Shown: positions 53,339-64,000, numbered from the stretch's first letter. The stretch: DNA of 64,000 nucleotides from Beroe forskalii (GCA_011033025.1 WFMF01000584.1:1-64000); one strand, 5' to 3'. Notes: generated by a model not told the origin, from the sequence alone. Program-made: numbers and translations.

Positions 53339-54275
53339 CTGCCATAAATGGTAACAATCCCCGAAGAATCCCTGTGGCTTCAGAAATTGTGTCACAAAAT
53401 TGCGTCCTGAACGGCAGCGAAACCTCGCATTCGCCTGGACCGTAAGATCTGTCGAAGTCACAAAACAAATAACCTTCTAAGCTACTAAATTCAAAGGCTA
53501 GCACGGACTAAGGGAAATCCTGCCGGCGCAGTTTTGTGATGAAAATACTTGAAGGGTGAGGTGGGCTCGGCCTGGATTATGATCAACCAGACAAACGCAA
53601 ACTAACCGAACATTGTGCTGCGAAGAATAAGGGCTCAAAGCGCTCTATTGTACGAGGAAATGCTGGGGATCTCCTTCAATGATGGAGGAGGCAGATCTAT
53701 TTTAGCAGTAAAATTAGTGCAGAGCCCTTGTGATCCAGAGCTCAGAAGTAAGGGGCACGTTGTCTGAGCATTGGTAAAATAATCTGGAAGACATTTAACT
53801 GCGGGAAAATACCAGGGTCATGAATAGGACAGGAGAGCAAAGGAATCTTACCGTAGAACTCTTCACTACTACTTTAGTCATTGTCAGTAGACGAAATGGA
53901 GTCAAAACAGTAATTTGTGGTTGCGGTAATATTTTATTTCTTGTGTTTGTCATGATATTGTTCTTCAACAATGTGAGTTTTCGTCCGTAAAATGAAGCTT
54001 TACAGTTGTCAGTTAAAAATACATGTTTGGGAAGCAAACTATTTACGCCTGGGATCAAGATGATATAATAACAACATGCCCTTGTCTTCCAGATGAATTA
54101 TTACAGAAGTCTATTTCAAATACCCCCCGCCCCAAATAACAAGGGAAACATTCAATAATTTCAATTGCAGTGACATTCAGATCATTTTAATTTACATGAA
54201 TCAATAGTTAAAATACCTACTATCAGAATCAATTATTCAATCCATAATTTCAAATTCTGCTAACAACGTATCACC
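53339..54275. other. Between the MITE and the protease gene; 3' flank of the protease
   Basis: No protein-like frame. On the minus strand an AATAAA (plus TTTATT at 53933-53938) lies about 340 bases past the protease stop and is the best candidate poly(A) signal for that gene. Confidence 0.4.
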
Positions 54276-56084
54276 TCACATCTCCTCATACTCGAAAGTC
54301 CACTTTGTATCCTCGGAGGCGCTCATCGTGAATCCCTCGTCGTCTGTATACCGCAGGTTGTCTGCCACATTACCTTCTGATAATCTGCGGAGTGTACAAT
54401 CAGTGGGTACGAACCAGTTGTCCGTGTCGTTGAAGTTGAAGCGTTCCTTGAGGATGATGCCGTTTGGTCCGATCACTCGGCCATTCCGCGTCATGATCTG
54501 TCTGGCGTTCCATACCATAGTCTGCACTGCCGTGTTGGAGGGATTCTTGGGTTTAAACACCGTGGTTGTGCTGCCTTTAACCATCCTGAGGTAATCGTCA
54601 GCGTGCACCGAGTAGAGCTTCCAGGCTTCAGACAGACCGAGATCGAACCTTTGGGATGGAGAATCCTGGTCGACATCAGTAGCACTTAGTTTCCACTCAC
54701 CGTTCCCGTTATCAACCACATCCAGGACTTTGTTGCTGCTTGGGTTGTATAACTTGCAGCCTTTGAGCTTCCATGCGTACCTCATGTTGTAGTACGGAAC
54801 CTCTTTTCCAATCAACTTCTTGATGTAATTCCACGTCAATTCGTACTTAGGATACTTGAAGGAAACGAGTCTGTTGTAGCTATGGTAGAACGGTGCAGCA
54901 AGAGACTTGTAAGTAACTCTTGGAGAATACTTGTTACCAGACTTCCTGATTCCAATGTATTTCCCACTTGCGACCTCCTTCAGATAGCTCACCATCTGGG
55001 TCTTTTTGAAAGCTGTCAATTCCCCTGGAGAACCGGAACCAAAGTCAGAAACCAACTCAAATGTGCCCGAAGACAGCTCCACGACCCCTTTGCAGGCAGA
55101 ACCAATGTAGGCGCATTTGTTCTTAGCGGTGCCCCAGTTCTTTGTGTTGGCATCCCCTATGTCGTAAGTAGACTTGGTTACGAACGTGAGTTCGCTTTCC
55201 GTCACACCATCCTCTATTTCTGTGAAGTAGGCGTTAGCTTTATCGTAATCGTAGTAGATCCGGGGGTGTCTGGCTTGTGCTATAATCGCCCGTGCACAGG
55301 TAGAGTCTCGTGGCGTTCTCCAGGTACCATTCCCATCGTAGCCCCAAGTAGGTCCGTAGCTCTCCTGCATGATGAACTCCCCACTGTTATATCCGATGAT
55401 AGAGTTGGCATGCGAACACCCGAACGAACACCGGGACCCATCCCCTGCCGTCTTTGATTTGAAGCAAGTAGTGACAGGCCCGTGTTGGAGCGCTGCAATG
55501 AGCGCATCCTCCGAGTTTACTGTCACAGTGCCGGCAATAAGAGCGAACTGATCGTGTAGCGTGTTGGTGTAGTCCAGGGGGAAGGAGGTGCCGCACTTGT
55601 ACTGGCACGTGTTGTCGTACACACACTCCTTCTGGGTGTACGGGATCTCGTCCTCCGGCACAATCACCCGGGTCTTCATCGCGTACGTGGTTATGTCGTA
55701 GGGCTGAGCTCCGGAACACACCAGATTCTTGCAGTTCATGAAGTTCTGGATGGAGTAAGGCACGTAGTTCTCAGAGACCAGAGCTACCCACGCTTCCAGT
55801 GTTTGGGTCCCGGACACGAAGCCGCAGCTGCCACAAGCTCCCTGGCCGATAGGGTCGTGGAGGAGGCCAGTGTAGCGGTGATCTACGGAGTCCAGGAGGG
55901 TTGCCACAGATCTCTTGCTGACTCGTGCTACGTCATCTTCAAACCAGTCGTCTTCAATGGGGCTGTCAGGGAGGTCCTCCACTTCAATCAGTCGGACCTG
56001 CTCCTCCATGGAGAGGTCCTCTCCAGCCACTCCGTCAAGGGACACCACGAGGAGAACCACTGGTAGGATTAGCCTCATTTTCAT
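54276..56084 (-). CDS. Secreted papain-fold (C1A-like) protein with altered catalytic set and beta-trefoil-like C-terminus
   Basis: 602 residues, no intron. The signal peptide MKMRLILPVVLLVVSLDGVA is followed by a short acidic propeptide and a dibasic site SKRS (K57-R58). It has no cathepsin-type I29 inhibitor domain. The papain-like domain is at about 60-275. The oxyanion Gln81 and Cys87 lie in IGQGACGSCGF, where the usual Trp after the cysteine is Gly88. His225 lies in SHANSIIGYN. The usual Asn of KNSWG is Glu241 in MQESYGPTWG. Many cysteines suit an extracellular protein. Residues about 437-602 contain KLYNPSSNKVLDV and SQRFDLGLSEAWKLYS, resembling ricin-type beta-trefoil repeats that often bind sugars. 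Cysteine and histidine are kept, so activity is possible, but the Asn-to-Glu change makes it doubtful. A promoter with TATA lies just upstream. The start is the first ATG after the TATA and gives the signal peptide. Confidence 0.9.
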   Translation of the reverse strand: MKMRLILPVVLLVVSLDGVAGEDLSMEEQVRLIEVEDLPDSPIEDDWFEDDVARVSKRSVATLLDSVDHRYTGLLHDPIGQGACGSCGFVSGTQTLEAWVALVSENYVPYSIQNFMNCKNLVCSGAQPYDITTYAMKTRVIVPEDEIPYTQKECVYDNTCQYKCGTSFPLDYTNTLHDQFALIAGTVTVNSEDALIAALQHGPVTTCFKSKTAGDGSRCSFGCSHANSIIGYNSGEFIMQESYGPTWGYDGNGTWRTPRDSTCARAIIAQARHPRIYYDYDKANAYFTEIEDGVTESELTFVTKSTYDIGDANTKNWGTAKNKCAYIGSACKGVVELSSGTFELVSDFGSGSPGELTAFKKTQMVSYLKEVASGKYIGIRKSGNKYSPRVTYKSLAAPFYHSYNRLVSFKYPKYELTWNYIKKLIGKEVPYYNMRYAWKLKGCKLYNPSSNKVLDVVDNGNGEWKLSATDVDQDSPSQRFDLGLSEAWKLYSVHADDYLRMVKGSTTTVFKPKNPSNTAVQTMVWNARQIMTRNGRVIGPNGIILKERFNFNDTDNWFVPTDCTLRRLSEGNVADNLRYTDDEGFTMSASEDTKWTFEYEEM

Positions 56085-56094
56085 TGTCCAAGTT

Positions 56095-56132
56095 AAACTG
56101 AGTTGACCTCCACCAGGCAGCCCACTTAAATA
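56095..56132 (-). promoter_or_regulatory. Core promoter of the papain-like gene
   Basis: On the minus strand TATTTAAG (56132-56125) lies 33 bases before the A of an initiator-like TCAGTTT (56101-56095). The ATG follows 15 bases later at 56084, so the 5' leader would be very short. Spacing fits a TATA/Inr promoter. Confidence 0.55.
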
Positions 56133-57086
56133 CTCTGTCGGTGGCGTTTATGTAAATTGCGTTTGGTTGCATGTCTAATCAATATTCCAATTATAACGGG
56201 CGTGTTATGCCCTTCTAACCCGGGTGTGAAGACTAAGGCCGTCCGAAGCCTCGTGCGATAATTGAAGTGGTTAGAGATAGAGCTTTTTGACACCTCCCAG
56301 ACTTGATGTAGGTGCGGTTGACACAAAACAGCAAGCTGTCAATTAGTTTCAGTGATAGCTTTAGAACACAAGTGACAAATATTTGATTAACGGACCAGAT
56401 GTTGAATTTGTTTTCAATTACGAATTCGGAGCTTATACGGGTTCAAAGGTTCCTTGGACTGAAAGCAAAATGTTTTGTAAAATTAAACCGACTGCTACAC
56501 TTGATTAATTGACAAGTAGCCGAGAAACCATAGTCAAAGCAACGCAAACTTCAGTTGCTGGACCATTGAGCTTATGATCGATGAACAACTCTAAAGTCAA
56601 TAATTTAGGTAATTTAATTTGGTCTAAACACCATTGTTGGTCACACACTGACCACCCCTCTGTAAAATAACATAAACGCACTGAAGTAACTGAAATGTTG
56701 AAATCAACGAAACAGTTTGAATAAAAGTGGATTTCCCTCAATGAGTTTCAAAGATAATCAACTTACATGTAAAACAAATTTAAATATTACCGCGATAAGT
56801 GTCAAACAACAATTGATTTAAAAAGTTAGCTAACTTCGTCTTTCTAGAGTTCTAGAGCTGCCTTATAATAATATTTTACCCAAAATATGTTGGTAAAAAT
56901 TTATAACTGTGCAACTTTGTAAATACTTGAAAAGTTCATTCTAACTGCATACTCTGCAAATAATTACCCTGCAAATAACTGTGTAATCACCCTGCAAATA
57001 ACTGTGTTAATACTGCAATTTAACTGTGTAGTGTGTATATGGTGTTTATCAATGCTTCTCCAGCCCCGACCCTATGACTGTTAGTG
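56133..57086. other. Intergenic, between exonuclease 3' end and protease promoter
   Basis: No coding evidence. Short repeats of ACCCTGCAAATAACTGTGT lie at 56974-57030 just past the exonuclease stop. Confidence 0.4.
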
Positions 57087-57824
57087 TTAAATGTATTTCT
57101 GGCGATTTGCCAGACATTTCTTGACCGAAACTGCAACCACGCCGTTCAGTTCAAGCAGTTGCTTGACTTCTTCATCTGACATTGCCAACCATTCCTCATG
57201 AGTATACTGAGTCGGCAACTTATCGGCCACAGCCTGCGTTATCAGCCCTGATTTCAGAAGGGGGTTGGTCTTCTTGTTCATAGTGTGCTCGAACGAACAG
57301 GAGTTTCCCTTAATCTCGGTCACAGTGATCGGTCTACGTAGAATGATCTCACAAACCATCTTACAGTCACCCATCCCGTCGTGGGCATCCCTAGTGTCGA
57401 TATCCAGTTTTTGTGCTTCATCTACCAACTTCCTCCTGGTATTAAGTATAACCTTTATGTCTGACGAAAAGAATGTCCCTCGTAAATCATCCAAGTGTGA
57501 ATCCTCACACTTGTCACGGATCTGATTAATGATGCGGATGTCATCAAAATATAAGTTGTTATATCCAATCAGCAATTTGTGCCCTTTAGCATTACCATCA
57601 TGGCGTGCCCATTTTAGAAAGCTCTCCAAGCCTACGTTTAATGGCACTGCGTCAAGAATCTCACATTCAGTAGAGTTTTGATTCTTTTTCTTCATCACAC
57701 CGTCTTCATAGTAGATGTTATGGATTCGACTGGCTTCACCAGGTATTGGTTTGCTTGGTAAACAGTAGCAGTTGAAGCTGTCGAGTTCCTTCTTCTCCTT
57801 CAAATCCATACGAATCGCTGATAT
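57087..57824 (-). CDS. DEDDh-type 3'-5' exonuclease, last coding exon
   Basis: About 245 codons ending at TAA. The exon starts after the acceptor TATTCTACAG, in phase 0, reading ISAIRMDLKEKKELDSFN, which is the strand after motif I in RNase T / DNA polymerase III epsilon-type exonucleases. Motif II is IGYNNLYFDDIRI, with the metal-binding Asp. Motif III is RDAHDGMGDC, with the His and Asp of DEDDh enzymes. Motif I (D-x-E) is not in this exon and must come from an upstream exon that I could not find before 59.8 kb. The C-terminal 60 residues (LLKSGLITQAVADKLP onward) look like a small helical extension. The frame reads on upstream of the acceptor to 57995, but that part has no motif and is taken as intron. 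Such proteins occur as uncharacterised single genes in many invertebrates. The substrate is unknown. Confidence 0.78.
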   Translation of the reverse strand: MSAIRMDLKEKKELDSFNCYCLPSKPIPGEASRIHNIYYEDGVMKKKNQNSTECEILDAVPLNVGLESFLKWARHDGNAKGHKLLIGYNNLYFDDIRIINQIRDKCEDSHLDDLRGTFFSSDIKVILNTRRKLVDEAQKLDIDTRDAHDGMGDCKMVCEIILRRPITVTEIKGNSCSFEHTMNKKTNPLLKSGLITQAVADKLPTQYTHEEWLAMSDEEVKQLLELNGVVAVSVKKCLANRQKYI

Positions 57825-59837
57825 CTGTAGAATATAGATTGTTATGTTTATTAGTTTATTGCTTACTGTACCTCTAGATAATGTTTTTGCCAAATTTTTG
57901 AACATATAATTTGGGTTAAGAGAAGCAAGAATTGAGCCTAATGATAATGAGGCAGGCGTGACAATATATCCTGGGTTGTCATCGCATGATTCCACGTGAT
58001 GGAGGGAACGGTCTCACCGCAATAAAGCACCCTCAATACAAAGATACAAGACTCGTATATATTCCAATTAGTGTGAATCTACTAAAGGAGCAGTTTGTAC
58101 TTTCACTGCACTTTTATCTTGTTTTGGTGATGACACAACCTCCTTTTTGAAATCTTTCCTCAAATATGTTCTCATCCTTATACTCAGTCCTCTCACTTCA
58201 TTACGATGTGAACTGAGTCCTTATTATATATGCTACATCGGGTCCTATTACAGTACTTGTTTTTCTCATTACATAACAAATTGTTGACAATGAGCCTCCT
58301 TTCCCCGACCCTGGTCTCACATCATCACTGGTGGACTTAAGTTCCAGGAAGTTATAATATACATTTCAGAATGACGTCATTGTCATGGTTTAGAATGGCT
58401 AATTGATGACATCAAAGTCCTTGTTTCTGTACATGACATTAGAAAGTTGTGTAATTGGTACGGCTCATTCGAGTGCCAACACCTTCCAAAATCATCACTT
58501 TTAACGGGCGGCCCTCCTAGATTTTGCTCAGTTCCATGATATTTCCCCTCTCATTAAAAGTTCTGTGTCCAGTTGCACGAATTGTCACTTGGGTATCGTG
58601 TATTCTTTTGCCAACCAACAGTTCCATTTATGTAGTATTTATAGTTCATAAATCATAAAATGCGTAGTTTAAGTAATTGATGCATTGAAAAGTTTCCCCG
58701 AATACAAAGAATTTGAAAGCGCAGGTAAGGAGATAATGGGCTCCCATTTCTCTGCCCTTTTTCAAGCTTCCATTCAGAAGCTTGGTCAGCGCTGTTTTTG
58801 TTGTATTTAGGCAATATTTGGCATTCACCACAAGGCATAAACTCACTAGCTCATTGTTTGAAATTGAGACAATTCTCCCGACACTCATATGCAATTTCTC
58901 TAGCAATTTCTCTTACAATTTCTCTTAAAATTTCTCATACAATTTCTCTTGCATTACATGTCATGGTTCCTGTTTTGAGTTTATCATTAGACCTTCACCG
59001 ATAGTTTTAAAACTTCCCTGATAGTTATACATTTACTTTTTGATGCCTGCGATCCAGCCATTTGTTCATGCATGAAAGACAGGTGGTTCAAAAATTGGTA
59101 TCATTTTGAACCTTGATAAGAGAGGTCTTCCTTGCGAATTCCTTTTCTTTTCTGTGTACAAAAGCTGACATGCTTTCCTTTACCATAAGGCTAGCTGCCT
59201 GATATTATAAGCGACCCTAAAAGCTAGAAAGCTTCCGCAAAAGCTTTCTCTTCATTCATACGCCATATACTCGGAGATGTAAATTGCTATGCAGTATAAT
59301 TCAAGTACTTATATCATAATATTTACCGTACTATAATCTAGAGTGGTCAACATTAATTTATTCTAATTCCCTAGTATACAGAACTCCCAGAGATCATTAT
59401 GTAATTACTTAATTAGGTTTAATTATCCCGTGTAATAACCCATGCCTCGACCACATTACTTTGATTTGGTCTTAGGCTCTCGAGTACCGCCTGGTACTCT
59501 GGTAGTTGAGCCTACTGCACATCAAACATATATGCATAGTTTCTCTCTGCTCATTTAGATCACAATTTGGAGCGTTTCTTTGCATTTGGTTTTAAACTTA
59601 TAAATATTCAGTAATCGAAAGTTATTGAACCATACAAAGTTAATAAAACATTAATTTGGTTTGTACGATGTCGTTGCCATATTCACCAAATTTGCCTCAA
59701 ATAACGCTTGGAGAGTCCCTAAATTCTCTAAGTGGTCATGGGCTAAATGCCTAATACAACATTCATCAATTAAAGCTGTAAATTTTTCAAGTTCACATTC
59801 CTTACATGTGGGTGATATTGGACTGAAAAGGGTACTA
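57825..59837. other. Gene-free stretch upstream of the exonuclease exon
   Basis: I looked on the minus strand for a D-x-E-T-T motif I exon and found none. A run of CAATTTCTCT-like units lies at 58890-58950. Confidence 0.4.
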
Positions 59838-61411
59838 CACCACCAAAACCGTTGGACGGTTGGTCTAGTAACCCCCCGCTGGTTTGGATGTGATCAGCCC
59901 ATTTTGTCTCTTTTCAGGTTCCGTTGTCACATCCAAACCCGCGGGGGGTTACTAGACCAACCGTCCAACGGTTTTGGTGGTGATATCTTGACAGATGTAT
60001 TTAGTTTAAACCCATGTTACTCGGACCCCCGTTATTCGGACCCCCGTTATTCGGACCCCCTTTTTTCGGACCCCCGTTATTCGGATCCCCGTTATTCGGA
60101 CCCCCTTTATTCGGACCCCCGTTATTCGGATCCCCGTTATTCGGACCCCCGTTATTCGGACCCCCGTTATTCGGACTCCCGTCATTCGGGCCCCCGTTAT
60201 GCGGACCCCTGTTATTCGGACCCCCGTTATTCGGACCCCGTCATTCGGACCCCGTTATTCGGACCCCAGTTATTTGGACCCCGATTAGTCGTATTTAAAC
60301 TCATTTCAACATAATCAAGTCGAAAATCCCGTGTAAACATAAATTTCTTCAAATCCCCTAATTTCTACAAAACGTCCGTGTGTACTCACGTGCTGAAATA
60401 TGGCAACTAGATCTAATTTCACGTGCATTAGTCGTATTTAAACTCATTTCAACGTAATCAAGTCGAAAATCCCGTGTAAATATCAATTTCTTTAAATCCC
60501 CTAATTTCTACAAAACGTCCGTGTCAACTCACGTGCTCCACTAGTTCATCGTATATTCCCCATCCCTATTCACTGCAAGACATGGAGAAACCATTATCAG
60601 TAGACCATCGTATCACAGAATAGGATTACAGTACAATTTTTCGTCATAAACGTAATTTCAATCAATTTGCAGTTCAATTTTTAGAAGCCTCCCACAACAA
60701 TCTTCGACCGATCGCCCTGAAACTCGTTTTATAGCTAAATCTTAAGGTCTTAAAAGCAGCATATCAAAGTAAAACATAATCCGATGAAAACTATTTGAGT
60801 TAGAGATGTCCAAAGTAGCGCAAAATAGCGTTCTATCGCAAAATACGCTATTTTAGTGGTTTTACGCGATTTTGATGACGTCATCACAGCACCCAAATAG
60901 ACTCAAACCAACTTCCCATATAGCCTATAAGACAATTCCACCTTAATACAACATACTTTGACCGGTCTCATCTCAAGATAAGTTGCAGTTCTTGACACCT
61001 CGCTCATTTAACTTTTGTCCTATAATTTGGAAATCGATTTTTCACCGTACCTTAGAAAATCGCGTATATCTCGATGAAAAATCGAGATAGCCCAATAATC
61101 CGTATGATTTTCTGAAAGCTCTTTAAATTTGCTAAAAATTGTTCCGAAAAATCAGACCTCTATCTCCTTTCCTTCTTGGTGAAAAATGCGCTCGAAATTA
61201 GCCTATTTTCGCTAAAAAAGAAACAAAATTTCGCTAAGTTGATGACGTCATAGTGACGTGAAAATGACGTCACCAGAACTTCTCTTATAGCCTATAACAT
61301 TTTCCCATCTTAGATCAACAAAACCTGACCTCGATCATGGCTCTACCATTTCCCGTTCTTGACATCTCGGCTTTCCAAATTTGCTCCCAATTATCATGAT
61401 ATTATATATTA
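59838..61411 (+). mobile_element. Hairpin-headed non-autonomous element, copy B
   Basis: The same layout as copy A at 39982: complementary arms, loop with TTTTGTCTCTTTTCAG, 15-bp minisatellite (about 60019-60290), doubled GTCGTATTTAAACTC segment, and the same end ATTATATATTA. Most bases agree with copy A. The clearest differences are in the minisatellite and in scattered single bases. Flanks differ from those of copy A, so this is transposition or dispersed duplication, not a local tandem duplication. Confidence 0.9.
60019..60290. repeat. 15-bp minisatellite inside copy B
   Basis: About 18 units of GGACCCCCGTTATTC and variants. The unit order at the 5' end is the same as in copy A; the 3' end differs by a few units and single-base C-run changes. 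Confidence 0.92.
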
Positions 61412-61424
61412 GGGGGGGGAGGTA

Positions 61425-61530
61425 AGGCAAACTTTGGCAAACTATGGCAAACTTTGGCAAACACTTTTTTTGGCAAACTCCAAAAAAAGTGGAAGCATTT
61501 GCCAAAGTTTGCCAAAGTTTGCCAAAAATA
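61425..61530. repeat. Inverted array of GGCAAACTTT / AAAGTTTGCC
   Basis: Four direct copies of GGCAAACTWTGGCAAA type face three copies of TTTGCCAAAGTTTGCC around ACTCCAAAAAAAGTGG. The transcript or single strand could fold into a stem of about 40 bases. Confidence 0.8.
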
Positions 61531-61839
61531 AAACACCTTTTTGAGCACTTTGGCAACACTTTAGGTACCCATAATGTGCTTTTCAAGGATGCTGAATCGA
61601 TTCCCAAGGTCTGTTTCACATTTTGACGTTATCCAGAAGCTGTAGCACAGACCACATCCACATTGAATTGAGTAGAAGGCTACAGTAACAAATATACGAT
61701 ATTTCATTGCCTCTTACTTTAAGTTTTATGCATTTAAGTACTAAGTAGTCCGATCAAACCATTGTATAAAGCCCTAAAACCGAAGTATCCACGCTTCATA
61801 AGTCTGTTCCAGCCGAATAAAAATCAATAGTAAGGCCCT
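61531..61839. other. Spacer before the 21-bp satellite
   Basis: No coding evidence. The part from about 61757 (ACCATTGTATAAAGCCCTAA) is repeated at about 62640 within the satellite and so belongs to its higher-order unit. Confidence 0.5.
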
Positions 61840-64000
61840 ACCATGACCACTGAGCCTAGAAGAGGCTTACTGAAGACTAGTGGAGGCTGAGTGGAGCCTA
61901 GTGGAGGCTGTGTGTAGCCTAGTGGAGGCTGAGTGGAGCCAAGTGGAGGCTTACTTAAGACTATTGGAAGCTGTGGTGAGCCTAGTCGAGGCCTGTTGAG
62001 CCTAGTCGAGGCTGAGTGGAGCCTAGTGGAGGCTGAGTGGAGCCTAGTGGGGAGGCTGAGTGGAGCCAAGTGGAGGCTGAGTGAGCCTAGTGAGGCTGAG
62101 CGGAGCCCAGTGGAGGCTGAGTGGAGCCCAGTGGAAGCTGAACGAGCCTAGTAGAGGCTCTGAAGAGCCCAGTGGTCCACTAGGCTACACTCAGCCCCAC
62201 TAGGCCTCACTAAGCCTCCATAAGGCCCCACTCAGCCTCCACTAGGCTCGACAAAGCCTCGACTAGGCTCACCACAGCCTCCACTAGTCTTGAGTAAGCC
62301 TCTTCTAGGCTCCTCACAGCCTCTTCTGTTGCTACACACAGCCTCCATTAGGCCACTCACTCTCCACTGTGCTCAAATCAGCCTTCACTAGTTGTAGTAG
62401 AGCCTAGAGGCTGAGTGGAGTCTAGTGGAGCCTTCGTGTAGCCTAGTGGAGGCTGAGTGGGTGCCACAAAGCCTACTGGGCCTCACTCAGCCTCCATTCA
62501 CTCTCCACTATGCTCCACTCAGCCTTCACTAGTAGTGGGGGGCTGTGTAGCTGAGTGGAGCCTAGTGGAGGCTGTGGGGAGCCTAGTAGAGGCCTTTATA
62601 GTGCCTAGTGGTCCACTAGGCTCCACTCAGCCTCCACAAACCATTGTATAAAGCCCTAAAACCGAAGCATCCACGCTTCATAAGTCTTTTCCAGCAGCCT
62701 AAAATCAATAGTAAGGTCCCACCATGACGACCGAGCCTAGAAGAGGCTTACTGAAGACTAGTGGAGGCTGAGTGGAGCCTAGTGGAGGCTGTGAGGAGCC
62801 TAAAAGAGGCTTACTTAAGACTATTGGAAGCTGTGGTGAGCCTAGTCGAGGCTTTGTCGAGGCCTAGTGGAGGCAAGTGGAGTGGAGCTGAGTGAGTGCC
62901 TAGGGGAAGCTGAAGGAGCCTAGTAGAGGCTCTGAAGAGCCCAGTGGTCCACAAGGCTACACTCAGTCCTACTAGGCCTCACTCAGCCTCCAAGGCTCCA
63001 CTCAGCCTCCACTAGGCACCACTAGCTCCACTAGGCTCAACAAAGCTCGACTAGGCTCACCACAGCCCCCACTAGTCTTCAGTAAGCCTCTTCTAGGCCT
63101 CCTCACAGCCTCTTCTAAGCTACACACAGCCTCCATTAGCTCCATTCACTCTCCACTATGCTCAACTCAGCCTTCACTAATTGTAGGAGGCTGAGTGGAG
63201 CCTAGTGGAGCCTGCGTGTAGCCTAGAGGAGGCTGTGGGGAGCCTAGTCGAGGCTTGTAGAGCCTAGTGGAGACTGTGTGAGCCTAGTGGAGGCTGAGTG
63301 GTGCCTAGTGGAGGTTTTGTCGAGCCTAGTTGAGGCTGAGTGGTGCACAGCCTACTAGGCTCACTCAGCCTCACTCACTCACTATGCTCCACTCAGCCTT
63401 CACTAGTAGTGGGGGCTGTGTGGAAGCTTTTCTGAGGGAGCCTAGTGGAGGCTGTGGGGGCCTAGTAGACTAGTAGAGACTAGATGCCTTGTGGTGCTTA
63501 GTGGTCAACTGGGCTCCACCAGCCTCCACTAGGCCTCACTCAGCCACCATTAGGCCATACTCAATCTCCACTATGCTCCACTCAGCCTACACTAATAGTG
63601 GAGGCTCTGTGGAGCCAATTAGGCTGAGTGAGATTAGTGGAGGCTGTGTGGAGCCTAGTGGAGACTGAGTGGATCCTAGTGGACCACTAGGTTCTACAAG
63701 GCCTATACTAGGCTCCCACACTCAGCCTCCACACAGCATCCACTACTAGTGAAGGCTGAGTGGAGCATAGTGAGAGTGAGTGAAGCTGAGTGAGGCCCTA
63801 GTATATGGCTCTCAGCCTCCACTAGGCTCCTCAATAGCTCAATCTCCACTATGCTCCACTCCAGCCTTCACTAATAGTGGAGGCTGTGGAGCGGAAGTGG
63901 AGGCTGAGTCACCTAGTAGAGGCTGAGTGGAGCCTAGTGGAGGCCAGTGGAGGCTGAGTGGAGGCCAGTGGAGGCTGAGTGTCTCCAGCCTCTACTGGGC
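61840..64000. repeat. 21-bp satellite in blocks of both orientations, continuing past the window
   Basis: Unit GTGGAGCCTAGTGGAGGCTGA in one orientation (for example 61855-62160, 62400-62460, 62700-62940) alternates with its complement (CCTCCACTAGGCTCCACTCA; for example 62165-62390, 62940-63180). A segment starting ACCATTGTATAAAGCCCTAA occurs at 61757 and 62640, so the array has a higher-order period near 880 bp. Short open frames through it are by-products. Confidence 0.95.

Noticed and set aside
53390-53447. A possible second half Sushi exon reading VSQNCVLNGSE between CTTCAG and GTAAGA
   Set aside because: Entry phase 1 does not fit the phase 0 exit of exon 11, the last cysteine is missing and the pyrimidine tract is poor.
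54882-55457. A 191-codon plus-strand frame
   Set aside because: It is the complement of the protease gene and has no features of its own.
57825-57995. Extending the exonuclease frame to an ATG at 57995
   Set aside because: A good acceptor lies at 57825-57827, the extra part has no exonuclease motif I and its composition is intron-like.

Overview
The window is animal nuclear DNA, AT-rich, with GT-AG introns. It carries phase-1 Sushi/CCP exons, a rhodopsin-like GPCR, a secreted papain-fold protein, a Ty3-type LTR element, a LINE tail and several families of short mobile elements and satellites. This fits a non-vertebrate, probably marine, metazoan. The phylum cannot be fixed from the sequence alone.

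Layout. 1-5.8 kb: no firm host gene, a LINE 3' fragment on the minus strand (1410-2813) and a promoter-like patch. 5.8-11.1 kb: two copies of a G-rich inverted-repeat element flank a 3.5 kb satellite of about 28-bp, almost self-complementary units (6281-9785). 11.7-17.8 kb: a secreted multi-Sushi gene on the plus strand, exons 1-6 with a signal peptide in exon 1. A complete GPCR coding exon lies antisense in its third intron (14833-16143). 18.2-19.9 kb: a 1.06 kb TA-flanked palindrome and two abutting Helitron-like elements. 20-27 kb: nothing coding that I can support. 27.2-35.1 kb: a whole-looking Ty3/Gypsy element with both LTRs. 35.2-52.8 kb: further Sushi exons 7-11 on the same strand, with an unidentified possible exon at 47122-47352 and many small mobile elements between them. 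54.3-56.1 kb: an intronless gene on the minus strand for a secreted papain-like protein with a C-terminal beta-trefoil-like part. 57.1-57.8 kb: the last coding exon of a DEDDh-type exonuclease on the minus strand. 59.8-61.4 kb: a second copy of the 1.58 kb hairpin-headed element seen at 40-41.6 kb. 61.8-64 kb: a 21-bp satellite in blocks of both orientations, running off the window.

The Sushi exons may be one gene of about 41 kb or two. Exons 1-6 read consistently, but exon 6 lacks a usable donor, reads to a stop at 17785 and is followed by an ATTAAA signal. Exons 7-11 are then either the rest of the same gene or a second gene whose start is not visible. The GPCR, protease and exonuclease are on the opposite strand and have no evident functional link with the Sushi gene beyond their position.

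The most unusual structure is at 50.57-50.98 kb. The 3' end of a Sushi exon together with its splice donor is amplified as a 33-bp (11-codon) tandem repeat. This leaves eleven GGTAAGT donors in a row. The first three keep the reading frame.
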